Assembly (NCBI GenBank): GCA_003105015.1 | Contig: PQAF01000027.1 | Location: 104,425 to 168,424, forward strand | DNA length: 64,000 bases | DNA from: Rhodocyclales bacterium | Lineage (GTDB): Bacteria; Pseudomonadota; Gammaproteobacteria; Burkholderiales; Rhodocyclaceae | Reading direction: 5' to 3' | In this document: piece by piece, positions 26,077 through 33,913 of the stretch | Numbering within the stretch: position 1 is the first letter of the stretch | How the letters are laid out: every line of letters begins with the position of its first letter | Notes under the pieces: generated by a model | The model's input: only the letters and a program-made list of their open reading frames with translations | Database searches by the model: none | Told to the model about the DNA's origin: nothing | Program-made: the position numbers and the translations under genes

Positions 26077-27107
26077 TTCAGTCCTGTTTTCTTGACGGGC
26101 GGCACCAACACTTGGTGGTCGGCGACGGCGTTGTCGCGCACGCGCTTCGGCGTCGCCGACTTCGACAGCGCGGCGAGGGCGACGAACCAAGCCTTGGGCA
26201 TGTCGGTGGGCAGGCCGATGGGGATGCCGGCCAGCTTCGGCGTCTCGTGGAAGGGATGGCCCGGTTCCTCGAAGCCCGGCTCGGTGCAGGAGATGCAGGG
26301 CGCGCCGCCGCGCGCGCAGGAGCCGTTGCCGTTCCACAGGCGGATGTTGCAGTCGGCGTGGGCCTGCGTGCCCTTGCAGCCCATGTTTTCCATCAGGCAG
26401 CCGAGGTCGGAGGGCTTGTGCGCGCTGGCCTTGAACTCGTAGTACTCGTTGCGCGTGCAGCCGTGGTGCACCAGGTGGTCGGCGAAGAAGCGCGGCCGGT
26501 TCAGCGTGTCGAGGTCCTGCTGGCCGAAGGCGCCGAGCGCCAGCGCGGTCAGCGTCTCGGTGATCCAGTCGGGATGGCAGGGGCAGCCGGCGATGTTGAT
26601 GACGGGCAGACCGCCGCGGCTCTTCCAGTTCGCGCCGAGCAGACCGCCGGGCTGGTCGCCCTCGTACTGCAGGCCGCAGGCGTCGGTGACGTTCTCGCCC
26701 GCCGCGGCCACCCCGCCCCAGGCGGCGCAGCTGCCGACGGCCAGGGTGTAGCGGGCGACGCCGGCGAGCTGCTTCACCCATTCGGTCATGGCGATGCCGC
26801 TGCCGGCATGGCGGTGGAAGCGCCCCGTGCCGCGCGGCCCGCGCAGCAGCGCGCCCTCGACGCACAGCGCATCGACGGACAGCTCGCCGCCGGCACAGCG
26901 TTCGAGGATGCGCGTCGCCTCCTCGCCGCTCTCCTCGGACAGGCTCGGATGCCAGAGGATGCGCACGCCCACCGCCTCGAGCGCAGCCGTCAGCTCGCGC
27001 GTGCCGGAGCAGAGCAGCGACATCGTGCAGCCGCCGCAGCCGGCCGATTGCAGCCAAAGCAGATTGAAGGACGCCGGCATCGAAAAGGGTTCTGTGCGTT
27101 CGTTCAT
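26073..27107 (-). CDS. hoxB: Regulatory (H2-sensing) [NiFe] hydrogenase small subunit HoxB/HupU
   Basis: 344 residues from the ATG at 27107 (MNERTEPF). No twin-arginine signal peptide, unlike energy-conserving uptake hydrogenase small subunits, so the enzyme stays in the cytoplasm. Cysteines for three Fe-S clusters are visible: SAGCGGC, GSCAAWGG, GCPCHPDW, HHGCTRN, LGCLMENMGCKG, DCNIRLW, SCARGGAPCISC. Pairs with HoxC as the H2 sensor. A candidate sigma-54 promoter lies 55-71 bases upstream, which would be served by HoxA. Confidence 0.93.
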   Translation of the reverse strand: MNERTEPFSMPASFNLLWLQSAGCGGCTMSLLCSGTRELTAALEAVGVRILWHPSLSEESGEEATRILERCAGGELSVDALCVEGALLRGPRGTGRFHRHAGSGIAMTEWVKQLAGVARYTLAVGSCAAWGGVAAAGENVTDACGLQYEGDQPGGLLGANWKSRGGLPVINIAGCPCHPDWITETLTALALGAFGQQDLDTLNRPRFFADHLVHHGCTRNEYYEFKASAHKPSDLGCLMENMGCKGTQAHADCNIRLWNGNGSCARGGAPCISCTEPGFEEPGHPFHETPKLAGIPIGLPTDMPKAWFVALAALSKSATPKRVRDNAVADHQVLVPPVKKTGLK

Positions 27108-27161
27108 GGAGCCGAGCTTGCCGTGGAATGCCCAGGCAGGCAAGCGGCCCGGTCAAAACCG

Positions 27162-27178
27162 TTCCAAGTTCCGTGCCA
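27162..27178 (-). promoter_or_regulatory. Candidate sigma-54 (-24/-12) promoter of hoxB
   Basis: Minus strand 27178 to 27163 reads TGGCACGGAACTTGGA against the consensus TGGCACG-N4-TTGCA: the -24 half is perfect, spacing is correct, and the -12 half has G for C. The start point would be near 27152, 45 bases before hoxB. HoxA, encoded at 43-44.6 kb, has the GAFTGA loop needed to act here. Confidence 0.55.
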
Positions 27179-27327
27179 GGAATTACCCGATTGGATTACA
27201 AGGACTTGCGGGACAGCGCCGGCGCGCGGGCGGTCGCCGTGCGGACGAAATGCAATCCGCATCGGAAGGCGGCGTTGCATGCCGCCGGGGCGCGTAGGAT
27301 ACTGCCGCCTCGCCCCAGGAGACCCGC

Positions 27328-27903
27328 ATGACTTATCTCGTCCTCGGCCTGCTGCTGTTCCTCGGCACCCACTCGATCCGCATCGTCGCCGACGGCTGGC
27401 GCACGGCGCAGGTAAGCCGTCTCGGTGAAAACCGATGGAAGGGGCTGTACTCGCTGGCCTCCGCCCTCGGCCTCGGCCTGATCGTCTGGGGCTATGGCCT
27501 GGCGCGCGCCGAACCGGTGGCGCTGTGGGCGCCGCCTGCCTGGACGCGCCATCTCGCCGCGCTGCTCACCCTGCCGGCCTTCATCCTCATCGCCGCCGCC
27601 TACGTGCCGGGCAGCCGCATCAAGGCAGCCCTCGGCCATCCGATGGTGGCGGGCGTGAAAGTCTGGCCCGTCGCCCACCTGCTCTCCAACGGCAACCTCG
27701 CCGACGTCCTGCTGTTCGGCGCCTTCCTTGCCTGGGCGGTGGTCGACTTCAGCTCGGCACGCCGGCGCGACCGGGCCGCCGGCGTCGTCTACCGGCCGGG
27801 CAACGCGGCACGCGACGGACTGGCGGTCGCCGCCGGCACGGGCGTGTGGGCGCTGTTCGCCGGCTTCCTGCACCTCTGGCTGATCGGCGTCAGGCCCTAC
27901 TGA
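27328..27903 (+). CDS. NnrU-family membrane protein
   Basis: 191 residues with about five hydrophobic segments (residues 2-16, 41-58, 72-92, 120-138, 168-186) and the family pattern LGTHSIRI...GLYSLAS...HP...HLLSNGN near conserved histidines. NnrU proteins are associated with denitrification gene clusters in alpha- and betaproteobacteria, where mutants lose nitrite/NO reduction in some species; the fold is related to heme-protein maturation membrane proteins. Neighbours here are not denitrification genes. Followed by a good intrinsic terminator. Confidence 0.85.
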   Translation: MTYLVLGLLLFLGTHSIRIVADGWRTAQVSRLGENRWKGLYSLASALGLGLIVWGYGLARAEPVALWAPPAWTRHLAALLTLPAFILIAAAYVPGSRIKAALGHPMVAGVKVWPVAHLLSNGNLADVLLFGAFLAWAVVDFSSARRRDRAAGVVYRPGNAARDGLAVAAGTGVWALFAGFLHLWLIGVRPY

Positions 27904-27906
27904 GCG

Positions 27907-27912
27907 TATAAT
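27907..27912 (+). promoter_or_regulatory. Perfect -10 box (TATAAT) before prfC
   Basis: TATAAT directly after the nnrU stop. No convincing -35 hexamer is seen 17 bases upstream. A start at about 27919 would place the terminator-like hairpin within the prfC leader. Confidence 0.35.
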
Positions 27913-27924
27913 CCGCGCTGTCTC

Positions 27925-27959
27925 GCCGCCTGCCGCACCGGCCGGCGGCTTGTTTTTTT
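27925..27959 (+). terminator. Rho-independent terminator between nnrU and prfC
   Basis: GCCGCC (27925-27930) pairs with GGCGGC (27944-27949), the inner bases also pair, and TTGTTTTTTT follows. It ends 14 bases before the prfC start codon. Confidence 0.7.
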
Positions 27960-27972
27960 GCACGACCGGAAT

Positions 27973-29583
27973 ATGAACGCCTCGACCTTCCCCGCCGACC
28001 TGCTGCGCGACGTGCAGAAGCGGCGCACCTTCGCCATCATCTCCCACCCCGACGCCGGCAAGACCACGCTGACGGAGAAGCTGCTGCTGTTCGGCGGCGC
28101 CATCCTCATGGCCGGCACGGTGAAGGCGCGGAAAAGCGCGCGCCACGCCACCTCCGACTGGATGGAGGTGGAGAAGCAGCGCGGCATCTCGGTCACCAGC
28201 TCGGTGATGCAGTTCGACTACGGCGGCCACACCATCAACCTGCTCGACACGCCGGGCCACCAGGATTTCTCCGAGGACACCTACCGCGTGCTCACCGCCG
28301 TCGACGCCGCCGTCATGGTGGTCGACGCGGCGAAGGGCGTGGAGGCGCAGACCATCAAGCTGCTGGAAGTCTGCCGCCTGCGCAACACGCCGATCATCAC
28401 CTTCGTGAACAAGTTGGACCGCGAAGTGCGCGAGCCGATGGAGCTGATCGAGGAGATCGAGTCGGTGCTGAAGATCGACTGCGCGCCGATCAGCTGGCCG
28501 CTCGGCATGGGCAAGACCTTCCGCGGCGTCTGGCACCTGCTGCACGAGCAGTTGATGCGCTTCAAGCCGGGCGAGGAACACGCCGGCGGCGAAACGGAAC
28601 TCATCGAGGGGCTGAACAATCCGAAGCTCGACGAACTGTTCCCGCTGGAGATCGGCCGGCTGCGCGAGGACGTCGAGCTGATCCAGGGCGCCAGCCACCC
28701 CTTCGACATCACCGCCTTCCTCGCCGGAAAGCAGACGCCGGTGTTCTTCGGCTCCGGCATCAACAATTTCGGCGTGCGCGAGATCCTGCAGGCGCTGGTC
28801 GAGTGGGCGCCGCCGCCGCAGCCGCGCGACGGCGGCAGCCGCATGGTGCAGCCGGCCGAAGCGCCCTTCTCCGGCTTCGTCTTCAAGATCCAGGCCAACA
28901 TGGACCCGAAGCATCGCGACCGCATCGCCTTCTTCCGCGTCTGCTCCGGCCGCTACGTGCCGGGGATGAAAGTCAGCCACCGCAGGACGGCGAAGGAGAT
29001 GAAGCTCGCCAACGCGCTGACCTTCATGGCCAACGAGCGCGTGGCGAGCGAGGACGCCGTCGCCGGCGACATCATCGGCATCCACAACCACGGCCAGCTG
29101 CAGATCGGCGACACGCTGACGGAAGGCGAGGCGCTCGGCTTCAAGGGCATCCCCTACTTCGCGCCGGAACTGTTCCGCGTCGCCCGCCCGCGCGACCCCT
29201 TCAAGTCGAAGCAGCTGGAGAAGGGCCTGCAGGAGCTGGGCGAGGAAGGCGCCATCCAGGTGTTCCAGGCGACGGTCGGCAACAACCTGCTGCTCGGCGC
29301 GGTCGGCGTGCTGCAGTTCGAGATCGTCGCCCAGCGCCTCGCCACCGAGTACAAGGTCGACGCGATCTACGACGCCGCCAGCATCTCGACGGCGCGCTGG
29401 CTCACCTACCCGGACGAGGCGACGCGCCGCGACTTCGAGCGCGAGCAGGCCGCCGCGCTCGCCACCGACGTCGACGGCAACCCGGTGTTCCTCGCCACCA
29501 ACAAGTACAACCTGCAGGTCACCCAGGAGCGCTGGCCCAAGGTCGGCTTCCACACCACGCGCGAGCACGGCCAGCGCCTGTAA
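27973..29583 (+). CDS. prfC: Peptide chain release factor 3
   Basis: 536 residues from the ATG at 27973 ([10 protein letters not shown]). Translational GTPase: G1 SHPDAGKTT, the effector region [18 protein letters not shown]3 DTPGHQDF, G4 NKLDRE, followed by the EF-G-like domains 2 and 3. It recycles RF1 and RF2 from the ribosome after termination. Length and motifs normal. A bipartite-motif copy lies inside (28969-28992) and another just after the gene. Confidence 0.97.
   Translation: MNASTFPADLLRDVQKRRTFAIISHPDAGKTTLTEKLLLFGGAILMAGTVKARKSARHATSDWMEVEKQRGISVTSSVMQFDYGGHTINLLDTPGHQDFSEDTYRVLTAVDAAVMVVDAAKGVEAQTIKLLEVCRLRNTPIITFVNKLDREVREPMELIEEIESVLKIDCAPISWPLGMGKTFRGVWHLLHEQLMRFKPGEEHAGGETELIEGLNNPKLDELFPLEIGRLREDVELIQGASHPFDITAFLAGKQTPVFFGSGINNFGVREILQALVEWAPPPQPRDGGSRMVQPAEAPFSGFVFKIQANMDPKHRDRIAFFRVCSGRYVPGMKVSHRRTAKEMKLANALTFMANERVASEDAVAGDIIGIHNHGQLQIGDTLTEGEALGFKGIPYFAPELFRVARPRDPFKSKQLEKGLQELGEEGAIQVFQATVGNNLLLGAVGVLQFEIVAQRLATEYKVDAIYDAASISTARWLTYPDEATRRDFEREQAAALATDVDGNPVFLATNKYNLQVTQERWPKVGFHTTREHGQRL
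28969..28992 (+). repeat. Bipartite motif copy 7
   Basis: AAAGTCAGCC-N8-ACGGCG, one mismatch; inside prfC, sense. Confidence 0.55.
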
Positions 29584-29584
29584 T

Positions 29585-29626
29585 CCCCCCTCTCCCCGAC
29601 ACGGGGAGAGGGCCGGGGTGAGGGGT
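29585..29626 (+). repeat. CCCTCTCCCC-type palindromic repeat, copy A
   Basis: Palindrome CCCTCTCCCCG / CGGGGAGAGGG (29588-29612) followed by a GCCGGGGTGAGGGG-like tail, directly after the prfC stop. Could also act as a terminator for prfC. Confidence 0.7.
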
Positions 29627-29637
29627 GCGTCCCCACA

Positions 29638-29661
29638 AAAGTCAGTCTCCGCGGCACGGCG
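29638..29661 (+). repeat. Bipartite motif copy 8
   Basis: Exact match; intergenic, between prfC and the ATPase gene. It is followed by an extension that can fold with the right half (GGCGGC-aa-GCCGCC). Confidence 0.75.
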
Positions 29662-29699
29662 GCAAGCCGCCGCCTGTCCGGCACGGGGAATCACGCACT

Positions 29700-29732
29700 T
29701 GTAAATTCCAAAGTGCTATCTTAGAATTTACA
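29700..29732. promoter_or_regulatory. Operator-like inverted repeat before the AAA_14/DUF4143 gene
   Basis: TGTAAATTC (29700-29708) and GAATTTACA (29724-29732) are exact reverse complements with a 15-base spacer, ending two bases before the start codon. Position suggests control at the promoter or the start of translation. Confidence 0.55.
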
Positions 29733-29734
29733 TC

Positions 29735-30961
29735 ATGAACGACCGCCACCTGAGCGCCTTCGTCGCCACCCTCCTGCGCCACTTCCCCTGTGTGGCGGTG
29801 GTCGGTGCGCGCCAGTCGGGCAAGACAACCCTGCTGGGCATGCTGCCGGGCGAGTGGCGGCGCTTCGACATGGAAAGCGCGGCGGACCGCCAGCAGGCGC
29901 TGGCCGATCCCGATCTGTTCCTGCGGCTGCATGCCGGCGGCGTGGCCATAGACGAGGCGCAACTGGCGCCCTCGCTGTTCCCGGCCCTGCGCGTGGCCAT
30001 CGACCGCGATCGCGCGGCGAAGGGGCGCTTCGTGCTCTCCGGGTCGAGCTCGCCGGAACTCACGAAAAGCATCGCCGAGACGCTGGCCGGGCGCATCGGC
30101 CTGGCGGAACTGGCGCCGCTGACGCCGGCCGAAGCCTGGCGCCTGCCCCCGTCGAAGCTGTATGGCCTGCTGGCAAAAGGCGCGCCGGCGGAAGACATTC
30201 TGAAGGCGGGCGGGCCGCGCCTGTCGCTGCGGCAGTTGCTGGACTCCTGGTTCCACGGCGGCTATCCGGAGCCCTGGCTGTCCGGCGACGAGGAGTTCCG
30301 CCGGCTGTGGCACCGCAACTACCTGGACACCTGGCTGCTGCGCGACATCGCCGCGCTGTTCCCGAATCTCAACCGCGATCGTTACCGGCAGTTCATCCAG
30401 CTGCTGAGCCACCTCTCGGGCAGCATCCTCAACAATGCCGAGATCGCCCGCACCCTCGGCGTCTCGGAGCCGACGGTGCGCGACTGGCTGGCGATCGCGC
30501 ACGGCACCTTCCTGTGGCGGCAGGTGCCGGCATGGGACCGCTCGCCGCACAAGCAGCTGGTGCGTCATCCCAAGGGCTATCTGCGCGATTCCGGCCTGCT
30601 GCATCGCCTCCTGCAAGTGGCGGACGCCGATGCGCTGGCGACGCACCCGATGAACGGCCGCTCGTGGGAAGGCATGGTGGTGGAAACCCTGCTGCGCGGC
30701 TTCGGCAACGCCGGCATCCGCATGAACCCCTTCCACTTCCGCACCCGCGGCGGCGCGGAAATCGACCTCATCCTCGATGGCGAGGCCGGCATCCTGCCCG
30801 TCGAAATCAAGCTCGGCGGCCAGGCCGACCCGCGCAGCTTGCGCGCCCTGCGGGAATTCGTCGATGCACACGACTGCCGCCTCGGCCTGGTGATCGACAA
30901 CGGCGAAAAACCGCGCCGCCTGGACGAGCGGATCGTTTCGCTGCCGGCGGCTTCGCTCTGA
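29735..30961 (+). CDS. AAA_14/DUF4143 ATPase
   Basis: 408 residues. N-terminal AAA domain with Walker A GARQSGKTT and Walker B GGVAIDEAQ, a helix-turn-helix-like middle (LNNAEIARTLGVSEPTVRDWL) and a C-terminal DUF4143 region with a PD-(D/E)xK-like stretch (GAEIDLILDG...LPVEIKLGG). The family is widespread in mobile and accessory regions and behaves like selfish or defence-linked genes; its activity is poorly known. Stand-alone gene with its own operator-like repeat, flanked on both sides by copies of the bipartite motif. Confidence 0.9.
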   Translation: MNDRHLSAFVATLLRHFPCVAVVGARQSGKTTLLGMLPGEWRRFDMESAADRQQALADPDLFLRLHAGGVAIDEAQLAPSLFPALRVAIDRDRAAKGRFVLSGSSSPELTKSIAETLAGRIGLAELAPLTPAEAWRLPPSKLYGLLAKGAPAEDILKAGGPRLSLRQLLDSWFHGGYPEPWLSGDEEFRRLWHRNYLDTWLLRDIAALFPNLNRDRYRQFIQLLSHLSGSILNNAEIARTLGVSEPTVRDWLAIAHGTFLWRQVPAWDRSPHKQLVRHPKGYLRDSGLLHRLLQVADADALATHPMNGRSWEGMVVETLLRGFGNAGIRMNPFHFRTRGGAEIDLILDGEAGILPVEIKLGGQADPRSLRALREFVDAHDCRLGLVIDNGEKPRRLDERIVSLPAASL

Positions 30962-30970
30962 GGCCGGAAA

Positions 30971-30994
30971 AAAGTCAGTCCCGGCGACACGGCG
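30971..30994 (+). repeat. Bipartite motif copy 9
   Basis: Exact match; begins nine bases after the ATPase stop codon. Confidence 0.75.
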
Positions 30995-31078
30995 AGGCCG
31001 GCCGCCTTGCGCAAGAATCGGATTGCCGAATTCCGCGGCCCTGACATACTGCGGTCCAACGTGACCGCTTTCGATGCC

Positions 31079-31960
31079 ATGGATCCCGCAAGCTTCCCCC
31101 ATACCGAGGCAAATTCGCCCGACGCTGCCGGGCCCGGCCGCCATTACCGGACGGTCGCCGCAGCCATCGCCTTTATCCGCGCCCACGCCGGCGCCCAGCC
31201 GGCGCTGGAGGAGATCGCCGCCGCGGTGCACCTGAGCCCCTTCCACCTGCAAAGGCTGTTCGCCGACTGGGCCGGCATTTCGCCGAAGCGCTTCCTGCAA
31301 TACCTGACCAAGGAGTATGCGAAACGGCGGCTGGCGGCCGCGGCGGATGTCCTCTCGGTCGCCGCCGACGCCGGCCTGAGCAGCACCAGCCGCCTGCACG
31401 ACCTGATGGTGAGCTGCGAGGCGATGACGCCCGGCGAAATCAAGTCGGGCGGCCGCGGCCTGGAAATCGGCCACGGCTTCGCGCCGTCGCCGTTCGGCGC
31501 GGCGCTCGTCGCGTGGACCGCGCGCGGCATCTGCCATTTCGCCTTCTGCGTCGCCGACGAGGTGGCGATGCTCGCCGAACTGTCGGCGCGCTGGCCCGGG
31601 GCAACGCTCAAGCGCGACGACGCGCGGGCCGGCGCGCTGCTGCGGCAGATCTTCCCGACCACGCCGACGCGCGGAAGCATCCACCTGGTCCTGCGCGGAA
31701 CGAACTTCCAGATCAAGGTGTGGGAGGCGCTGATCCACACCGAATTCGGCGAGGTGGTTTCCTACCGGCAGCTGGCCCGGCAGGCCGGCGCGCCGAAGGC
31801 CCAGCGGGCGGTCGGCAGCGCGCTGGCCGCCAACAGCATCGCCTACCTCATCCCCTGCCACCGGGTGATCCGCGACAGCGGCGAAGCCGGCCACTACCGC
31901 TGGGGCAGCGAGCGCAAGCTCGCCATGCTGGGGTGGGAAGCGGCGCGCGGCGGCTTGTGA
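31079..31960 (+). CDS. Ada-like O6-methylguanine-DNA methyltransferase with AraC-type domain
   Basis: 293 residues from the ATG at 31079; an in-frame TTG at 31007 would extend it. Residues about 20-115 form an AraC-type double helix-turn-helix (LEEIAAAVHLSPFHLQRLFADWAG...TPGEI), and residues about 130-290 form the methyltransferase with the active-site PCHRVI cysteine and the ...NSIAYLIPCHRV context. It lacks the N-terminal zinc/Cys phosphotriester domain of E. coli Ada. Transfers alkyl groups from O6-guanine to itself; the HTH may regulate the adaptive response. Stand-alone. Confidence 0.9.
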   Translation: MDPASFPHTEANSPDAAGPGRHYRTVAAAIAFIRAHAGAQPALEEIAAAVHLSPFHLQRLFADWAGISPKRFLQYLTKEYAKRRLAAAADVLSVAADAGLSSTSRLHDLMVSCEAMTPGEIKSGGRGLEIGHGFAPSPFGAALVAWTARGICHFAFCVADEVAMLAELSARWPGATLKRDDARAGALLRQIFPTTPTRGSIHLVLRGTNFQIKVWEALIHTEFGEVVSYRQLARQAGAPKAQRAVGSALAANSIAYLIPCHRVIRDSGEAGHYRWGSERKLAMLGWEAARGGL

Positions 31961-31974
31961 GGCGCGCGTAGGGA

Positions 31975-31998
31975 AAAGTCAGTCTCCGCAGCACGGCG
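31975..31998 (+). repeat. Bipartite motif copy 10
   Basis: Exact match; 14 bases after the Ada-like gene. Confidence 0.75.
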
Positions 31999-32014
31999 TT
32001 TCCCTGTTCGCATA

Positions 32015-32056
32015 TTGTTCTCTTTCATGCTACGATTGAAGCTTAATTGAGAACAA
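32015..32056. promoter_or_regulatory. Operator-like inverted repeat before the wHTH-MNT gene
   Basis: TTGTTCTC (32015-32022) and GAGAACAA (32049-32056) are exact reverse complements with a 26-base AT-rich spacer that would hold the promoter, ending 13 bases before the start. The winged-helix domain of the gene product is the natural binder. Confidence 0.6.
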
Positions 32057-32069
32057 CAGTAAAACTGCC

Positions 32070-32750
32070 ATGGGCGCCAACCCCATCGAACTGCTCTTCA
32101 CCGCCTACCGCCGCCAGGTGCTCGGCCTCCTGCTGCTGCGGCCGGACGACAGCCTGCACGTGCGTGAAATCTCGCGGCTCACCGGCGTGCCGGCCGGCTC
32201 GCTGCACCGCGAGCTGCGCACCCTCACCGAAGCCGGCCTGCTGCTGCGCGAACCCGCAGGCAACCAGGTGCGCTACAGCGCCAACCGCGCTGCGCCGCTC
32301 TACCCCGAACTGGCCGGTATTTTCCGCAAGGCAGCTGCGGCCCCGGCCAAATCGCGCCAGTCCCGTCCGCAACCGCGCAAAACCAAGGCCGGGCCTGCCC
32401 GGCACATCCTTCACTCGCCTGTCGCCGAGTACGCCGTCGAGCAGCAGACATCCCAGCCGATTCCGCCGCTGGCGAAGATCAAGCGCCTTTGCCGCAAGTT
32501 CGGCATCGCCCGCCTTGCGCTGTTCGGCTCGGCGGCGCGCGGCGAGATGACGCCCGAGAGCGACATCGACCTGCTGGTCGAATTCGAACCGGACAGTAAG
32601 GTATCCCTCTTCGACATCCCCGCCATCCAGGAAGCGTTCTCGGCCGCCTTCGGCGGCAGGAAGGTCGACATCGCCACGCCCGAAGTGCTGGAGAACCCCT
32701 ACCGCCGCAAGACCATCCTGAGGGATGCCAAGGTGCTGTATGCGCCCTGA
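32070..32750 (+). CDS. Winged-helix / minimal nucleotidyltransferase fusion (antitoxin-type)
   Basis: 226 residues. Residues about 5-85 form a MarR/ArsR-like winged helix (LHVREISRLTGVPAGSLHRELRTLTEAGLL), then a basic linker (about 88-110), then an MNT domain (about 130-226) with the GSAARGEMTPESDIDLLVEF signature, in which the two Asp bind metal. MNT proteins inactivate HEPN toxins by adding AMP (type VII systems). The fused DNA-binding domain suggests one protein both neutralises the toxin and represses the operon. Overlaps the HEPN gene by 11 bases. Confidence 0.88.
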   Translation: MGANPIELLFTAYRRQVLGLLLLRPDDSLHVREISRLTGVPAGSLHRELRTLTEAGLLLREPAGNQVRYSANRAAPLYPELAGIFRKAAAAPAKSRQSRPQPRKTKAGPARHILHSPVAEYAVEQQTSQPIPPLAKIKRLCRKFGIARLALFGSAARGEMTPESDIDLLVEFEPDSKVSLFDIPAIQEAFSAAFGGRKVDIATPEVLENPYRRKTILRDAKVLYAP

Positions 32751-33084
32751 CGAGCGCGACGCCGCCTATCTCTGGGACATGCTCAACGCCGCGCGCGAGG
32801 CGCACATGACCGTGGAGAAGCTGGCGCCGGACGCCTTCCTGGAAGACTGGCTGCGCCGCCGCGCGCTGGAACGCACGCTCGAAGTGCTGGGCGAAGCCGC
32901 CCGCAAGGTCTCGGAGGAATTCCGCGCGGCGCATCCCGACATCGACTGGCGCGGCCTCATCGGCCAGCGCAACGTGCTGGCCCACGAATACGGACGCATC
33001 AATCACCGGCTGCTATTCGAGGCGGCGAACCGGCGCTTGCCGCCACTCATTCGCCGCTTGCAGGACTTGCTGGATCGGCTATAG
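32740..33084 (+). CDS. HEPN-domain toxin partner (HepT-like)
   Basis: 114 residues from the ATG at 32740 (MRPDERDAAY), overlapping the MNT gene. All-helical HEPN fold with the catalytic R-x4-H motif in QRNVLAHEYGRIN followed by Tyr, the usual target of AMPylation by the partner MNT. Predicted RNase toxin of a type VII toxin-antitoxin pair. The stop codon is followed one base later by a copy of the bipartite motif. Confidence 0.88.
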   Translation: MRPDERDAAYLWDMLNAAREAHMTVEKLAPDAFLEDWLRRRALERTLEVLGEAARKVSEEFRAAHPDIDWRGLIGQRNVLAHEYGRINHRLLFEAANRRLPPLIRRLQDLLDRL

Positions 33085-33085
33085 A

Positions 33086-33109
33086 AAAGTCAGTCCCCGC
33101 AACACGGCA
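33086..33109 (+). repeat. Bipartite motif copy 11
   Basis: AAAGTCAGTC-N8-ACGGCA, last base differs; starts one base after the HEPN stop codon. Confidence 0.7.
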
Positions 33110-33172
33110 CCTTGACTCTCCGGAAAGCATGCGCGATCATTGCATCGCATTTGCAACGCAAGGAGTCTATCG

Positions 33173-33469
33173 ATGAAAACCGCCACCCTCCCCTCGCTGC
33201 GCGTCGCGCCAGAATTGCGCCAGGCCGCCGAAGCCGTATTGCAGGAAGGCGAGACCCTGTCCGGCTTCGTCGAGGAATCGGTGCGGCGGCAGATCGAATT
33301 CCGCCATGCCCAGCAGACCTTCATCGCCCGCGGCCTCGCCTCCGGTGAAGCGGCGAAGAAATCGGGCAAGTACGTTTCCGCCGAAGCCGTGCTGGAGAAA
33401 CTCGGGAAAAGGCTGGCACAGGCGCGGAAGGCGACGCCGAAAACCGCACGTGCCGCCAGGAAGAAATGA
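33173..33469 (+). CDS. Antitoxin of RelE-type pair (YlcI/YnfO-like)
   Basis: 98 residues from the ATG at 33173 with AAGGAG eight bases upstream. Ribbon-helix-helix-like N-terminus (LPSLRVAPELRQAAEAVLQEGETLSGFVEESVRRQI) followed by a toxin-wrapping helix and a very basic tail (ARKATPKTARAARKK). Predicted to neutralise the adjacent RelE-like toxin and autorepress. Overlaps the toxin start (ATGA). Family assignment is by pattern and neighbour. Confidence 0.8.
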   Translation: MKTATLPSLRVAPELRQAAEAVLQEGETLSGFVEESVRRQIEFRHAQQTFIARGLASGEAAKKSGKYVSAEAVLEKLGKRLAQARKATPKTARAARKK

Positions 33470-33771
33470 AATACCGGGTTCGCTTCACGCCCGAGGCGGA
33501 AGACGACCTGCTGCGGCTGTTCGATCACCTGGCCGAACAGGACCTGCCCGCCGCCGTGCGTGCCCAGGCGGCGATCGCCAAGAGCATGGCCTTCCTGGAA
33601 CTGTTTCCCTTCTCCTGCCGCAAAGCCCAGGGCGGCCCGCCCAATCCCCTCTTGCGCGAGATGATCATCCCCTTCGGCAATGCCGGCTATGTGGCGCTGT
33701 TCGAAATCGAAGACCCGGGCACGGTCACCCTCCTCGCCGTGCGGCATCAGCGGGAGGAGGATTACCACTGA
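33466..33771 (+). CDS. RelE/ParE-family toxin
   Basis: 101 residues. RelE/ParE fold pattern: YRVRFTPEAEDDLLRLFDHLAEQD start, LFPFSCRKA middle and LLREMIIPFGNAGYVALFEIED...LLAVRHQREEDY end, with the C-terminal His/Arg-rich strand. Either a ribosome-dependent mRNase (RelE) or gyrase inhibitor (ParE); the sequence does not decide. Translationally coupled to the antitoxin. Confidence 0.88.
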   Translation: MKYRVRFTPEAEDDLLRLFDHLAEQDLPAAVRAQAAIAKSMAFLELFPFSCRKAQGGPPNPLLREMIIPFGNAGYVALFEIEDPGTVTLLAVRHQREEDYH

Positions 33772-33809
33772 ATGATTGAACGCTGCCCGAATCGGCGATT
33801 GAACAGGAC

Positions 33810-33833
33810 AAAGTCAGTCTCCCCAATACGGCG
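33810..33833 (+). repeat. Bipartite motif copy 12
   Basis: Exact match; intergenic, between the RelE-type toxin and hsdR. Confidence 0.75.
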
Positions 33834-33913
33834 GCAATCCTTACGGCATGTCGCTGTAGAATAAGCGCCGGTCTATCGAGAACCGGCAGGCGGCGCACCG
33901 CGCCGGCACAACA

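Noticed and set aside
27207..27327. Additional small gene upstream of nnrU
   Set aside because: Open frames there lack a ribosome site and recognisable motifs, and overlap the hoxB promoter region.
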